Part shown: positions 6,178 to 14,432 of the stretch, one piece after another | Position numbering within the stretch: position 1 is the stretch's first letter | Layout: every line of letters begins with the position of its first letter | Assembly (NCBI GenBank): GCA_016932075.1 | Contig: JAFGDP010000128.1 | Span: 1-20,712 of the forward strand | DNA length: 20,712 nucleotides | Direction: 5' to 3' | DNA from: Chitinispirillaceae bacterium | Lineage (GTDB): Bacteria; Fibrobacterota; Chitinivibrionia; Chitinivibrionales; Chitinispirillaceae | Made by a program: the position numbers and the translations under genes | The notes under the pieces: model-generated | What the model saw: the letters and a program-made list of their open reading frames with translations, nothing else | Database searches by the model: none | Told to the model about the DNA's origin: nothing

Positions 6178-8607
6178 TCACCTATGTTGTGTTAGGTATA
6201 AGCTGCCGCCGTTTTTTCTTTTTGTACGTATTTGGCCAGCAGCAAATAATAACAAGACAAACAACAACGTTATGGTTGTGATCACCAATCCATTCCTGAA
6301 TGTTTGGGACTCAAACATAAACTCAACCGTATGCGTACCCTGATCCAGCGGGAGGGTCTTGAATACATAATCTCCCCGGTACACCGGAACCTCTTTTCCA
6401 TCGACCCTTGCACTCCACCCGGGGTAAAACAGATCGGTCACCACGAGCCACCCCGGCCCGTCCGCCTCCAGTCTGATGTTGCGGTCGCGGTATGACAAAA
6501 TGCGCGCAGGCGAGGCGTTTCCTCGTTCAGGGCTGCCATGGGGTGCTGATTCAAGGAGAACCACCGTCCAAGGGTTAAAAGCAGCGGAGTGCATTGAGTC
6601 GAGCAGATCTCTGGAATTCTCAATTACACGCGCTTCAGGAACCACGAATGCACGAGGCATAGCCTGATCGTTCCGGTATAAAAAGGGGGTTCCATACGGT
6701 TCTTTGTGAATTTGTTCGCTATGCAAGGGCTCATTGCTCACGACATACCGTACGTTCAGAAGATTCAGGATCGCGTGATGCTGCTCGATGTCTTCCTCTC
6801 TGACTGGTGGTACGCCAAGCGCGAGATTGACGGCGCCCAGCCGACCCAGAAGCTCGTGGTACCGTAACGATCCCAGTGCGCTATAGACGCCGATATGGGC
6901 GATATCGAACAACAGATTACTGTTAGCGTCGATTCTGTCAAAGGAATAAAATCCCCGTATAATGTCCTTCTGTAAATTTACATTATACAATCGATAAGCA
7001 TTCGATTCACCGCGGTGGCAGTAATCCGCGAGCGGAGGCGCGACGATAACGCCTTGAGAAGGTGCATTGACTTTTCCGGCGATGAACAGAATATTGATAA
7101 GAGATATGATATAAAGAGCAACCACGCATCTCCTGCCCCACTGGGGTTTATAAAGAATGACGAACAGTATTCCAATACCAGTGAACGCCACCAGAAGCGC
7201 AACGATGAGCCCGGCCTGGAAAGGATCAAGTGCATTTATTATCTCTCCGATCATCCGGCTAACTTTTGCGTGATAATAATCCAAATTTTGCACACCAAAT
7301 TTCTTATGCAGAACAGTCTCCAATGCATACGAACGAATAGCCGTCACAATTGGGGTTTTCAAAATAGAAAAGAGCAGTAATCCTCCGACGATGATTAGTA
7401 TGGTTACCCCTGTAACCGCGCTAAGCCGGATCACCATTTTGCGGACATGATCCTGAAAATGCGCAGAAACCGGAATGAGCAGGTTAAAACCGAATGCGGC
7501 AAGAATAGACAGGCTGAAAAGGGAAAGGTAGATGAAACGATAAGGATAGCGGAAATAATTGAATCCGGGGAGGATGTTGATACATTTAATAAGAGGTGTA
7601 TATTTACCCATGGCTAGCAAGCAACCAAGGAGTGCCAATCCCCAGAAAAACAGTATCGTCCTATTGTTATTTTTTCGATGGAGCGTCAAGAGTGCGACCG
7701 CAAGACACACCAGTCCGATGAATAGATTAGGGCCTGCGAGACTAAATTCAAAAAGATGGTTCCATCCGGGAATAAAAAAACCGGCGAACCCTGTCGGGAA
7801 CATGGAACCAAGCGTGGTAAACGCGAAGTTGCCGCCCCCCGCCCTAATGGAAAAAAGGCTCATCTCCAAAGTGGGAATAATCTGAACCGCCCCAATGCCC
7901 ATACCCCCTATCCCCGCTAAAGCCCACCCCGCGATTGAAAAAAGGCTTTGCCGCCATTTCTTTCCATGAAAGGTGAATATCTTGAAAATGAGATACAATG
8001 AAGAGCCAAAGATACCGTATAGGGTTGTCTGTGGAAATCCTCCCAACCACCCAACTCCCATAGATAATCCTGCTATCGCCACCATCCTCCATTCAACCCT
8101 CATGGCAAGCTGATGCGCCAGCAAAAACCAGAGGGGCCACCAGGTCAGGCCGTTTAATGCCGGAGAACCTAGGGTTGCCGTAACGGGACCGCATAAGGTC
8201 CAGATCCAACCGGCCATTACCGCACCCCAGCGCATGATCCCAAGGGTACGAGCAAACGCGTACATGAAAAGCGCGGACATGAGCGCTTGCAGCACAATCA
8301 CGCTATTATTTGCTATCGGACCTGGCAGAGTAAGAAACGCAAGGAGATTGAGTGGATAGAGAAGCGCCCCCTGACCATCAGCGAGAAGGGGGAAGCCGCA
8401 CTGAACAAGGTTCGTCCACAGGGGAACGATTCCTTGACGCCATTGTTCCATGCCGGTCAGAGTCAGGGGATAGAAATAAAAAAGTCCATCACAGCCGGGA
8501 AAAAGCATGACTCTTCCCGGGACGAAAAGATCTCGCAAAAAAAACAGCACGGGAAGGAAAAGAATGACTAGTACCGGAGCTTCAGTGCGGTACGGTATTG
8601 CACGCAA
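6178..8607 (-). CDS. YfhO-family GT-C type integral membrane protein
   Basis: The 809-residue protein has about a dozen hydrophobic spans, one near residue 15, the rest through about 510, and a last one near 785 before a basic tail (RTKRK). Large soluble C-terminal segments (about 530-770) lie before the last span. The N-terminal loop FPGCDGLFYFYPLTL, with acidic D40 before an aromatic run, then ADGQGALLYPLNLLAF, matches the YfhO (PF09586) group. YfhO-like proteins are GT-C fold polyprenyl-phosphate-sugar-dependent glycosyltransferases; in Firmicutes some modify teichoic acids. Here it might glycosylate a surface polymer or secreted protein, which is inference. No ATG fits; a TTG at 8607 follows GAGGGACATTCTC and gives a complete first span. 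It lies between the beta-barrel and fucosidase genes, same strand. Membrane topology and family are fairly sure; activity is not. Confidence 0.8.
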   Translation of the reverse strand: MRAIPYRTEAPVLVILFLPVLFFLRDLFVPGRVMLFPGCDGLFYFYPLTLTGMEQWRQGIVPLWTNLVQCGFPLLADGQGALLYPLNLLAFLTLPGPIANNSVIVLQALMSALFMYAFARTLGIMRWGAVMAGWIWTLCGPVTATLGSPALNGLTWWPLWFLLAHQLAMRVEWRMVAIAGLSMGVGWLGGFPQTTLYGIFGSSLYLIFKIFTFHGKKWRQSLFSIAGWALAGIGGMGIGAVQIIPTLEMSLFSIRAGGGNFAFTTLGSMFPTGFAGFFIPGWNHLFEFSLAGPNLFIGLVCLAVALLTLHRKNNNRTILFFWGLALLGCLLAMGKYTPLIKCINILPGFNYFRYPYRFIYLSLFSLSILAAFGFNLLIPVSAHFQDHVRKMVIRLSAVTGVTILIIVGGLLLFSILKTPIVTAIRSYALETVLHKKFGVQNLDYYHAKVSRMIGEIINALDPFQAGLIVALLVAFTGIGILFVILYKPQWGRRCVVALYIISLINILFIAGKVNAPSQGVIVAPPLADYCHRGESNAYRLYNVNLQKDIIRGFYSFDRIDANSNLLFDIAHIGVYSALGSLRYHELLGRLGAVNLALGVPPVREEDIEQHHAILNLLNVRYVVSNEPLHSEQIHKEPYGTPFLYRNDQAMPRAFVVPEARVIENSRDLLDSMHSAAFNPWTVVLLESAPHGSPERGNASPARILSYRDRNIRLEADGPGWLVVTDLFYPGWSARVDGKEVPVYRGDYVFKTLPLDQGTHTVEFMFESQTFRNGLVITTITLLFVLLLFAAGQIRTKRKNGGSLYLTQHR

Positions 8608-8682
8608 GAGAATGTCCCTCTATTTCCGGTAAGGATCGGTTATGACGCGATACTGCAAACAAAATCATCCGCCGGAAAAGCC

Positions 8683-8702
8683 TTTTACCACCCGCGGTAA
8701 AA
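8683..8702 (-). terminator. Hairpin downstream of the beta-barrel gene
   Basis: TTTTACC and GGTAAAA form a 7-bp stem around a 6-nt loop, about 50 nt past the stop of the beta-barrel gene. The stem is AT-rich and no strong T-run follows on the minus strand, so it would at best attenuate transcription into the YfhO-like gene. Confidence 0.3.
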
Positions 8703-8751
8703 AACCAACCTATCGACACCCGTACGGACGCCGGTAGTATCCCGGTTTTGT

Positions 8752-10236
8752 TCAAAAGTTAAAACGCACCCTGAACATCCACCACCAGTCGCCTGGGCTG
8801 AAGGTGATATCCGTATAGTCATTGAGCTGACCGTAGAGCGTACTGCTTGACGGAATAAAATGGTCCCTGGCGATCTGTCCCGAAAGCACGAGTTTCGTAC
8901 CGATGGTTTTATTGGCATATACCGACCATTTCCACCGCGCGTGCTTCTGGTAGGAGAACTCCTTGTCGGGAAGGGGAAGCATACGATAGAAAGGAGAATA
9001 AAAACTGTTTACGTTCGGGCTATCCAGGTATTCGGCCTCCAGATTGAGCACATCGAGCCGTAAAGCCCGTGCAAACCTTTTTTCCAGATACCAGGCACCG
9101 AGGCCGGCGAGTATCCCTGCGCTGCCGGCACCAATCGTAGCAACGCTCAATTTACTCAAGCTATCGTTGTTCATGAAAAAGGCGGCGATTCCCGGCATCA
9201 GAGTATAAGAAACCAGCGGGTGGGTAGGCCAGTTAAACCCGGCCATTACCGGCAGCCGTTCTTTTTTTTCAGGGTAGGTCCTTATCGAATCAAATGTCAC
9301 AGGGTAATCCTTGACTCCGAGTAACGCTGCCTCGCTGTAAACTTTCAAATCATGTTTGCCAAAAAATGACCATGATATGGGCATAAATCCTTTAAGATCA
9401 ACCGATGCTCTGGCCATGAGCTTGGTTCCGCCATAGGAAAACAGTCCGGTATCACCCTCGGCTGTTATATAATACAAATTAGGATTATTGGTGTTCGGTT
9501 CGGGAGTGGTTATTCTGCTGTCAACCGGAAGTATGCGGTACAGACTTACTCCGCCTCCCAGGGTCAAGATACGGCCCAGTGAGTAATCGCCCAGATACGC
9601 CAGTGTAAAATCATACAGTGGGTACTCTTTGGTTTCGGAATTTAAAATAAGATCGTGATGAAAGGTGCCAAAGGAGGTATTAACCAAATGACCGGCCCTG
9701 AAACCGAGAAGTTCGGTATAGGTACGATCAGGGAGGTTTCTCATCACCGTCGGATAACAGGTTGTCCTGAACAGGTACTCCCCCAGATTTCTGATGTCAT
9801 GATTATATTTATAGGGAAAATAGCCGGCCTCAATCTCAAAGGCAGTGCTCGAAGTATCGCCAAAGGTGTATATACCCTCTCCCTGCGCAATGGTAAAAAC
9901 GGTTTTGGACACTTTGGTGTCGTTATACTTGTCATCCTTCTGCGGCCACACATTAAACGAGAATCCCATCACCGCTTCTATACCCATACGCACACTCAGA
10001 TGGTCGTCAATACGCTCCTCGGCAAACAGCCCGATATCGGCTTCCTCCATCCATTGATGTTCGGGATGAGGTAGGGTAATACTGCCGAAATGATGGCCCT
10101 TTACCACTTGCCCGGCTTGAATGAACATATACCCGGTGAAATCGAGTTTAGTCTCGGGAGATTCCTCAGCAGCGCAAGGTATCCCTATCCAGGTTACTAC
10201 CATGATAATCATGAAACCATATATTCTGGAAAACAT
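8752..10236 (-). CDS. Outer-membrane beta-barrel protein, possible porin
   Basis: A 494-residue protein with a signal peptide cleaved near PCAA-EES (residue 23), then alternating polar/hydrophobic strands (LDFTGYMFIQAGQVV, LSVRMGIEAVMGFSF, FEIEAGYFPYKYN) up to a final WWWMFRVRFNF. The C-terminal Phe with alternating aromatics is the usual BAM insertion signal. I do not recognise a named family; size would fit a barrel of about 16-18 strands. The ATG at 10236 follows AAGGAGCGACCGGAT. Position between GH27 and YfhO-like genes suggests it lets oligosaccharides released by the nearby hydrolases cross the outer membrane, which is inference; no SusC/SusD or TonB box is visible. It ends with TGA. 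Confidence 0.8.
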   Translation of the reverse strand: MFSRIYGFMIIMVVTWIGIPCAAEESPETKLDFTGYMFIQAGQVVKGHHFGSITLPHPEHQWMEEADIGLFAEERIDDHLSVRMGIEAVMGFSFNVWPQKDDKYNDTKVSKTVFTIAQGEGIYTFGDTSSTAFEIEAGYFPYKYNHDIRNLGEYLFRTTCYPTVMRNLPDRTYTELLGFRAGHLVNTSFGTFHHDLILNSETKEYPLYDFTLAYLGDYSLGRILTLGGGVSLYRILPVDSRITTPEPNTNNPNLYYITAEGDTGLFSYGGTKLMARASVDLKGFMPISWSFFGKHDLKVYSEAALLGVKDYPVTFDSIRTYPEKKERLPVMAGFNWPTHPLVSYTLMPGIAAFFMNNDSLSKLSVATIGAGSAGILAGLGAWYLEKRFARALRLDVLNLEAEYLDSPNVNSFYSPFYRMLPLPDKEFSYQKHARWKWSVYANKTIGTKLVLSGQIARDHFIPSSSTLYGQLNDYTDITFSPGDWWWMFRVRFNF

Positions 10237-10329
10237 ATCCGGTCGCTCCTTCCATAGATGTTGATTGTAAAATACGGATTCTTACCCGCATGATGATGGA
10301 TCTTTTTTAAAAAGCAGGATGATGAATGA

Positions 10330-10360
10330 AGGGCGAACGGTTATACCTTCCGGTCGCCCT
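10330..10360 (-). terminator. Strong hairpin between the GH27 and beta-barrel genes
   Basis: AGGGCGA (10330-10336) pairs with TCGCCCT (10354-10360); after one A-G mismatch, CGG pairs with CCG, giving 10 pairs around a 9-nt loop. It lies 11 nt after the GH27 stop. A T5 run follows some 20 nt later rather than directly, so it may act as a weak terminator or as an mRNA 3'-end stabiliser lowering expression of the downstream genes. Confidence 0.5.
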
Positions 10361-10371
10361 CACACCTCTCT

Positions 10372-12063
10372 TTAGTGCTGCTGTGGCAACCGTTCGGGTA
10401 CCACCAGGTATACACCCTTTGCCGCATCAATGACATTGCGTATATCAACAGTCCGGTTCACAACGTTTTTCAGGATGAAACGAGTGAGGTGTTTGCCCGC
10501 CAGATCGTAAACATTCAACGCTACTGTTTTTCCTATATACGTTGAAGGGAGGACAAACGCGCCGCCTAATGTAAGGATAGAATTCCGAGTCGATATCGGC
10601 GCCTGGCGTACGATTGTACGGGGAATGACGGAGATCTCCTTCGGGTTTAAAATGTAAAACGCGCACCCGTGTGCGGGGACCGTGACCGCCAAAGTCGGCT
10701 CCGCCGATCCCGGGGTGGTTTCTCCCGTCCATATATTCTTTTTTTCGACAAAATTCGTAACGCCGACTGAGCCAAGAACCACTGTGACCGTCGCAGGCGA
10801 AAGTGTACGATTAAATACCCCAAGATACTTTATCGAAGTATCCGCCGAATCCGCCGCACACCACACCGGGTATCTGACATCTGTAGTGATGTTTTTATTG
10901 TAAATACTGCGCTGATTGACACGGATCGCGTCTTTATTCGTTAAAACCGACATGTTGAATTTTCCTTCAATGTCGTTGCTTCCGTTAATGTTATCCGTAA
11001 GGGAACCGCCGTAGATGAGCGGATTTCTCACGATACACCAGAGCCCCATCATCGCGTATATCTGGTCGTGCGTCAGATCGCTCCAGCGCGGCTGGCCGAT
11101 CGGCCCGTAGAGCGCGATATGTCCCCACGGCAGCATATCGAGATCAGGCCACTTTCCCGGACCCATGATCCCGGTTTCAGCCCACGCCGCGGCTACGTCA
11201 AATGCATGATCGAGCTCAGGCCAGTTGTCCCACAAATCCGGCAACGTACGCCACATATTCGCCCACTGTGAAATATGATTCCACTGCGCGACCGGCGTCT
11301 CGCCCGGTGAGGTGCTGAATACTATCTCCCGGTCGCACGCGGCAAAGGCGGCTCCGTAATTGGCCACTTCATGAACGGAGTAAGGGTAGGTCAGGTCATC
11401 AAGTTTAAGCAGATCCACTCCCCAGTCGGCATAAAGCTGAAGGATGGATACATAGTAATCCTTACATGCCTGGTTATCAAGCCCTCCCCACATATGGTTG
11501 AGCCAGGGACAGCTGCTCGACATATCGGCGGCCTGGTCGCATGTCGCGTTCGTGGCCGATCCAAGAATCGGCGATTTTGCGGCTACCGCTTGCCGGGGAA
11601 TGCCGCGCATGGCATGAAGTCCGAATTTGAGTCCGAGCGAATGAACGTAATCGGCGAGCGGTTTGAATCCGGCTCCGCCTTTTGCGGAAGGAAATCTGGT
11701 GGTATCGGGCAGCAACCGCCCATACGCATCCATGGCCCCTTTGGGTTTGAAGTCAGCGTCCTGTTGCGGATTGATCCCTGGCCCGACCCGCGGAATCCAC
11801 CAGATATAATCAACGCATACATATTCCCATCCGTACTGCTTAAGGCTGTCAGCCATGAGTTTGGCGACATTCCTCACCGTATCTTCGGTGACCGCATAGC
11901 TGAAACAATCATAACTGTTCCAGCCCATAGTTGGCCTGATGTTTGGCGCACGAATTGCCGAAGATTGAGTAACCAAGCCAATCGTCAAGCCGAGCAATAT
12001 CATACGCGTGACGGTTATGTTCATATACCAGACCTTCCCCTTCTTTTTTATTTTGTCAAACAT
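10372..12063 (-). CDS. GH27 alpha-galactosidase (melibiase-type), secreted, with C-terminal sorting-like domain
   Basis: GH27 enzymes release alpha-linked galactose with retention. The mature part opens with RPTMGWNSYDCF, followed by WEYVCVDYIWW, LKFGLHAMRGIP, GVDLLKLDDLTYP with D222 the likely nucleophile, and GPGKWPDLDMLPWG with D309 the likely acid/base. The barrel spans about 38-390, the antiparallel C-terminal beta domain about 395-480. Residues about 495-563 carry FVLPSTYIGKTVALNVYDLAGK, a sorting-like sandwich close to that of the neighbouring GH97. Start at 12063 has AAGGAG 8 nt upstream; an ATG at 12024 with AAGGTCTGGTAT before it gives a shorter signal peptide and is a fair alternative. 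The gap to the upstream GH97 gene is 75 bp, consistent with co-transcription. Confidence 0.92.
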   Translation of the reverse strand: MFDKIKKKGKVWYMNITVTRMILLGLTIGLVTQSSAIRAPNIRPTMGWNSYDCFSYAVTEDTVRNVAKLMADSLKQYGWEYVCVDYIWWIPRVGPGINPQQDADFKPKGAMDAYGRLLPDTTRFPSAKGGAGFKPLADYVHSLGLKFGLHAMRGIPRQAVAAKSPILGSATNATCDQAADMSSSCPWLNHMWGGLDNQACKDYYVSILQLYADWGVDLLKLDDLTYPYSVHEVANYGAAFAACDREIVFSTSPGETPVAQWNHISQWANMWRTLPDLWDNWPELDHAFDVAAAWAETGIMGPGKWPDLDMLPWGHIALYGPIGQPRWSDLTHDQIYAMMGLWCIVRNPLIYGGSLTDNINGSNDIEGKFNMSVLTNKDAIRVNQRSIYNKNITTDVRYPVWCAADSADTSIKYLGVFNRTLSPATVTVVLGSVGVTNFVEKKNIWTGETTPGSAEPTLAVTVPAHGCAFYILNPKEISVIPRTIVRQAPISTRNSILTLGGAFVLPSTYIGKTVALNVYDLAGKHLTRFILKNVVNRTVDIRNVIDAAKGVYLVVPERLPQQH

Positions 12064-12138
12064 GAATCATTCTCCTTCTATAGTATGAAGTAAAAACAGT
12101 GGGCGCCCAATATGCGTGCGAGTAAAATTCCTGATCAT

Positions 12139-14391
12139 TTATTTCAGTACGCGAAACGTTGCGACATACGCTCCGGAAGGTATTCTGAGTGTTTCAGGCG
12201 ATGTAATGGTTCTTGAATGTATGATCGATGTTGTTACGAGCTTGCCGTTTAAATCATATACCGTAAGCTCAACGGCCTTTCCCCTGTATCCGGCGGGAAG
12301 AATGAAAACCCCATCGGCAGACCGTATGATACCGCGTACGAGTGAAGGCAGTATTGCCTGCGCGACTGACATCCGTGTCACCGACACTGCGGTACGTTTC
12401 AGCCGCGCCACAAATCCGCCGTTGCCGCTCATGGATGCCGAAAGGCTGCTTTCCGGCGTGACGGTCCTCGGCGATGCCACATTAAAGGACGAATTGGAGC
12501 TGCCGTCCGAAATTTGGGTCATACTGTAGGTGGCGTTCTGTTGCAGGAAATCTAACGGTATGGTTACGTTGCGCGAAGAGGATTGGCCATTAATCCCACC
12601 GATATACCAGCAGGTATCGGCCTGCTTTCGTGCAAGCACGACATAGGATCCGGGTGTCCCATCAAGGTATTTGGTATTTTCCCACACGACCGGAACTTGC
12701 TGTAAAAAAGTCCGTACCCCGGTTGGAAGGGAAGTATAGGCTGAAGGCCGGTCCGGAAAATGCTGGATACCTGACTCGAACACCACGGAAAGCGCTAATT
12801 CATGTGCATACGTAGTCCGATGCGCGTTACCGACCGTGGAAAATATCACCGGAGTAAAATCCATGGAACCAATTGTATTTCGCGCAAACGGGTGAATCGT
12901 GTTGCGCGCCGGTTCGCCCGCGGGAAAATTCCCGTCATATTTGTAAAACTCCGATCCCCGCACGCCTTCCATGGACATAAGATTTGGGTAAGTACGCTGC
13001 CAGCCGCGTGGATAGGTACATCCGTGAAAAACCACTGCTATCTTATTGGCGGCCGCGTCCTTGCAGATATTAAGATACAATTGCATCATGGACTGTTTTT
13101 CACTATGAAAAAAGTCAACCTTGATCCCCTTGATGCCGGCGCTACTGATTGTCCGAAGTTCATTGGCCCGGTTCGCATCGAGCATCCGGTCGCGGGGGCC
13201 CATGCCGCTTACGATATTGGTTGACCCCCCAGCATTGTACCAGAGGCTTATGGCGACGTTTCTCGACGCCCCGTACGACTGGAGCGACCGATAATCCCCC
13301 CCGGTCATGAGATTCCAATCTACGTCCACGAGGCTGTATTCCCAACCCATCTGCTGGGCAAGATCGATGAATGGCGTTATGTTGCCGTATACCCGTACAT
13401 TTTCATTCGTGTACCACGACCACGAGGCACGCCCCGGTTTTATCCATGATACATCGGATACCTTGGAAGGTGTCGCCAAATCAGTGGCAAGAGTCGTTTC
13501 TAAAATCGGCCCCGGATTCGCACCGACGACTATAACACGCCAGGGCATGGTCCAGGGAAGCGAGGAACTGGGATTAACCGAACCCTGGTTGTTCCCTTCG
13601 GCGGAAAGCGGCAGTGAAAACCGGTATAATCCATTCGTCGGATTCAGTAAATGGACGCCACAGAACGTCTCCGTCACGTCGGTTTCGAAAATAAGCGCGT
13701 AATGTCCTGTGGGAGTTTTGAAAAGCGCCGGCATGCTCCAGCCGTTCGGCCCTCTCTCCATGCAATTATACACCTGGGAGGAAGCGGTATTGATTGAGAT
13801 GCCGTTATTCCAGTAATTTTCCATTCCCGGCCCCCAGGTCTGGAACACATCATAAGCGACGATATACGCCAACGAACCGGTAGGTAACCGTATGCCCGTC
13901 GCTTCTCCGGTCACCGTCGCCGAAGAACCGCCGGTTTCGGGAAAGCGATATCGAAACGCGAACCCGTCGTTATAGGCGCGGATGATGACATCCAGTTTCG
14001 AGGAACCGGTGGTCGTCTGAAAACTCAGCACTTTTTCATTACAATAGTTCCTGCATATTCTTCTTTTGCCGGTCACCATGGTATAGTTTTCATCAATGGT
14101 CCGTTGTGTGCCTTCGGAAACGAACGCCAGTCCGTCCACAAAATTCCTGTCCGACCGCACCAGCCCCATGGGCGATGCCGGAACCACCTCTACCGGAGAC
14201 GCTTTTCCATGTTTGATGGAATAATAAAGACGCACTCCGCTCGGATAATCCGCCTGTCCATTCAGATTGGCGAGCTGGACCATACCCTGAACCATGCTGT
14301 CGGGTGATACGATAGTCCATGAGGACTGACCCGGAACTGTTGTCGCCACTGCGAGTAGTGCTGCCATTGAAGCATACATCAACCGTTTCAT
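12139..14391 (-). CDS. GH97 alpha-glycosidase, retaining-type signature (probable alpha-galactosidase), secreted
   Basis: The 750-residue product has a signal peptide (1-21), the GH97 N-terminal beta-sandwich (about 24-300; YNDGFAFRYRFP, ETDVTETFCGVHL) and barrel (about 310-600; GRASWSWYTNENV, GWEYSLVDVDWN). GH97 contains inverting alpha-glucosidases (SusB type) and retaining alpha-galactosidases. The motif GIKGIKVDFFHSEKQ with D426 and LMSMEGVRG with E475 fits the retaining group, where these act as nucleophile and acid/base. The end (about 680-750) carries FILPAGYRGKAVELTVYDLNGK, a sorting-like domain. ATG at 14391 has AAGGAAGTGCGCGA upstream; the frame continues to 14493 but that would bury the signal. 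It begins 41 bp after the lipoprotein stop, so transcription is probably shared. Confidence 0.9.
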   Translation of the reverse strand: MKRLMYASMAALLAVATTVPGQSSWTIVSPDSMVQGMVQLANLNGQADYPSGVRLYYSIKHGKASPVEVVPASPMGLVRSDRNFVDGLAFVSEGTQRTIDENYTMVTGKRRICRNYCNEKVLSFQTTTGSSKLDVIIRAYNDGFAFRYRFPETGGSSATVTGEATGIRLPTGSLAYIVAYDVFQTWGPGMENYWNNGISINTASSQVYNCMERGPNGWSMPALFKTPTGHYALIFETDVTETFCGVHLLNPTNGLYRFSLPLSAEGNNQGSVNPSSSLPWTMPWRVIVVGANPGPILETTLATDLATPSKVSDVSWIKPGRASWSWYTNENVRVYGNITPFIDLAQQMGWEYSLVDVDWNLMTGGDYRSLQSYGASRNVAISLWYNAGGSTNIVSGMGPRDRMLDANRANELRTISSAGIKGIKVDFFHSEKQSMMQLYLNICKDAAANKIAVVFHGCTYPRGWQRTYPNLMSMEGVRGSEFYKYDGNFPAGEPARNTIHPFARNTIGSMDFTPVIFSTVGNAHRTTYAHELALSVVFESGIQHFPDRPSAYTSLPTGVRTFLQQVPVVWENTKYLDGTPGSYVVLARKQADTCWYIGGINGQSSSRNVTIPLDFLQQNATYSMTQISDGSSNSSFNVASPRTVTPESSLSASMSGNGGFVARLKRTAVSVTRMSVAQAILPSLVRGIIRSADGVFILPAGYRGKAVELTVYDLNGKLVTTSIIHSRTITSPETLRIPSGAYVATFRVLK

Positions 14392-14432
14392 TCGCGCACT
14401 TCCTTCCACTTGATTGTTTTGTTCCAAGGACC

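Noticed and set aside
6053..6181. N-terminal extension of the fucosidase to 6181
   Set aside because: It would place 43 residues before a clear signal peptide and overlap the YfhO-like gene; a strong AAGGAG sits before the ATG at 6052.
12100..12109. Palindrome TGGGCGCCCA between GH97 and GH27 as a terminator
   Set aside because: Only a 3-bp stem with a 4-nt loop can form; although a T5 run follows on the minus strand, it is too weak to call.
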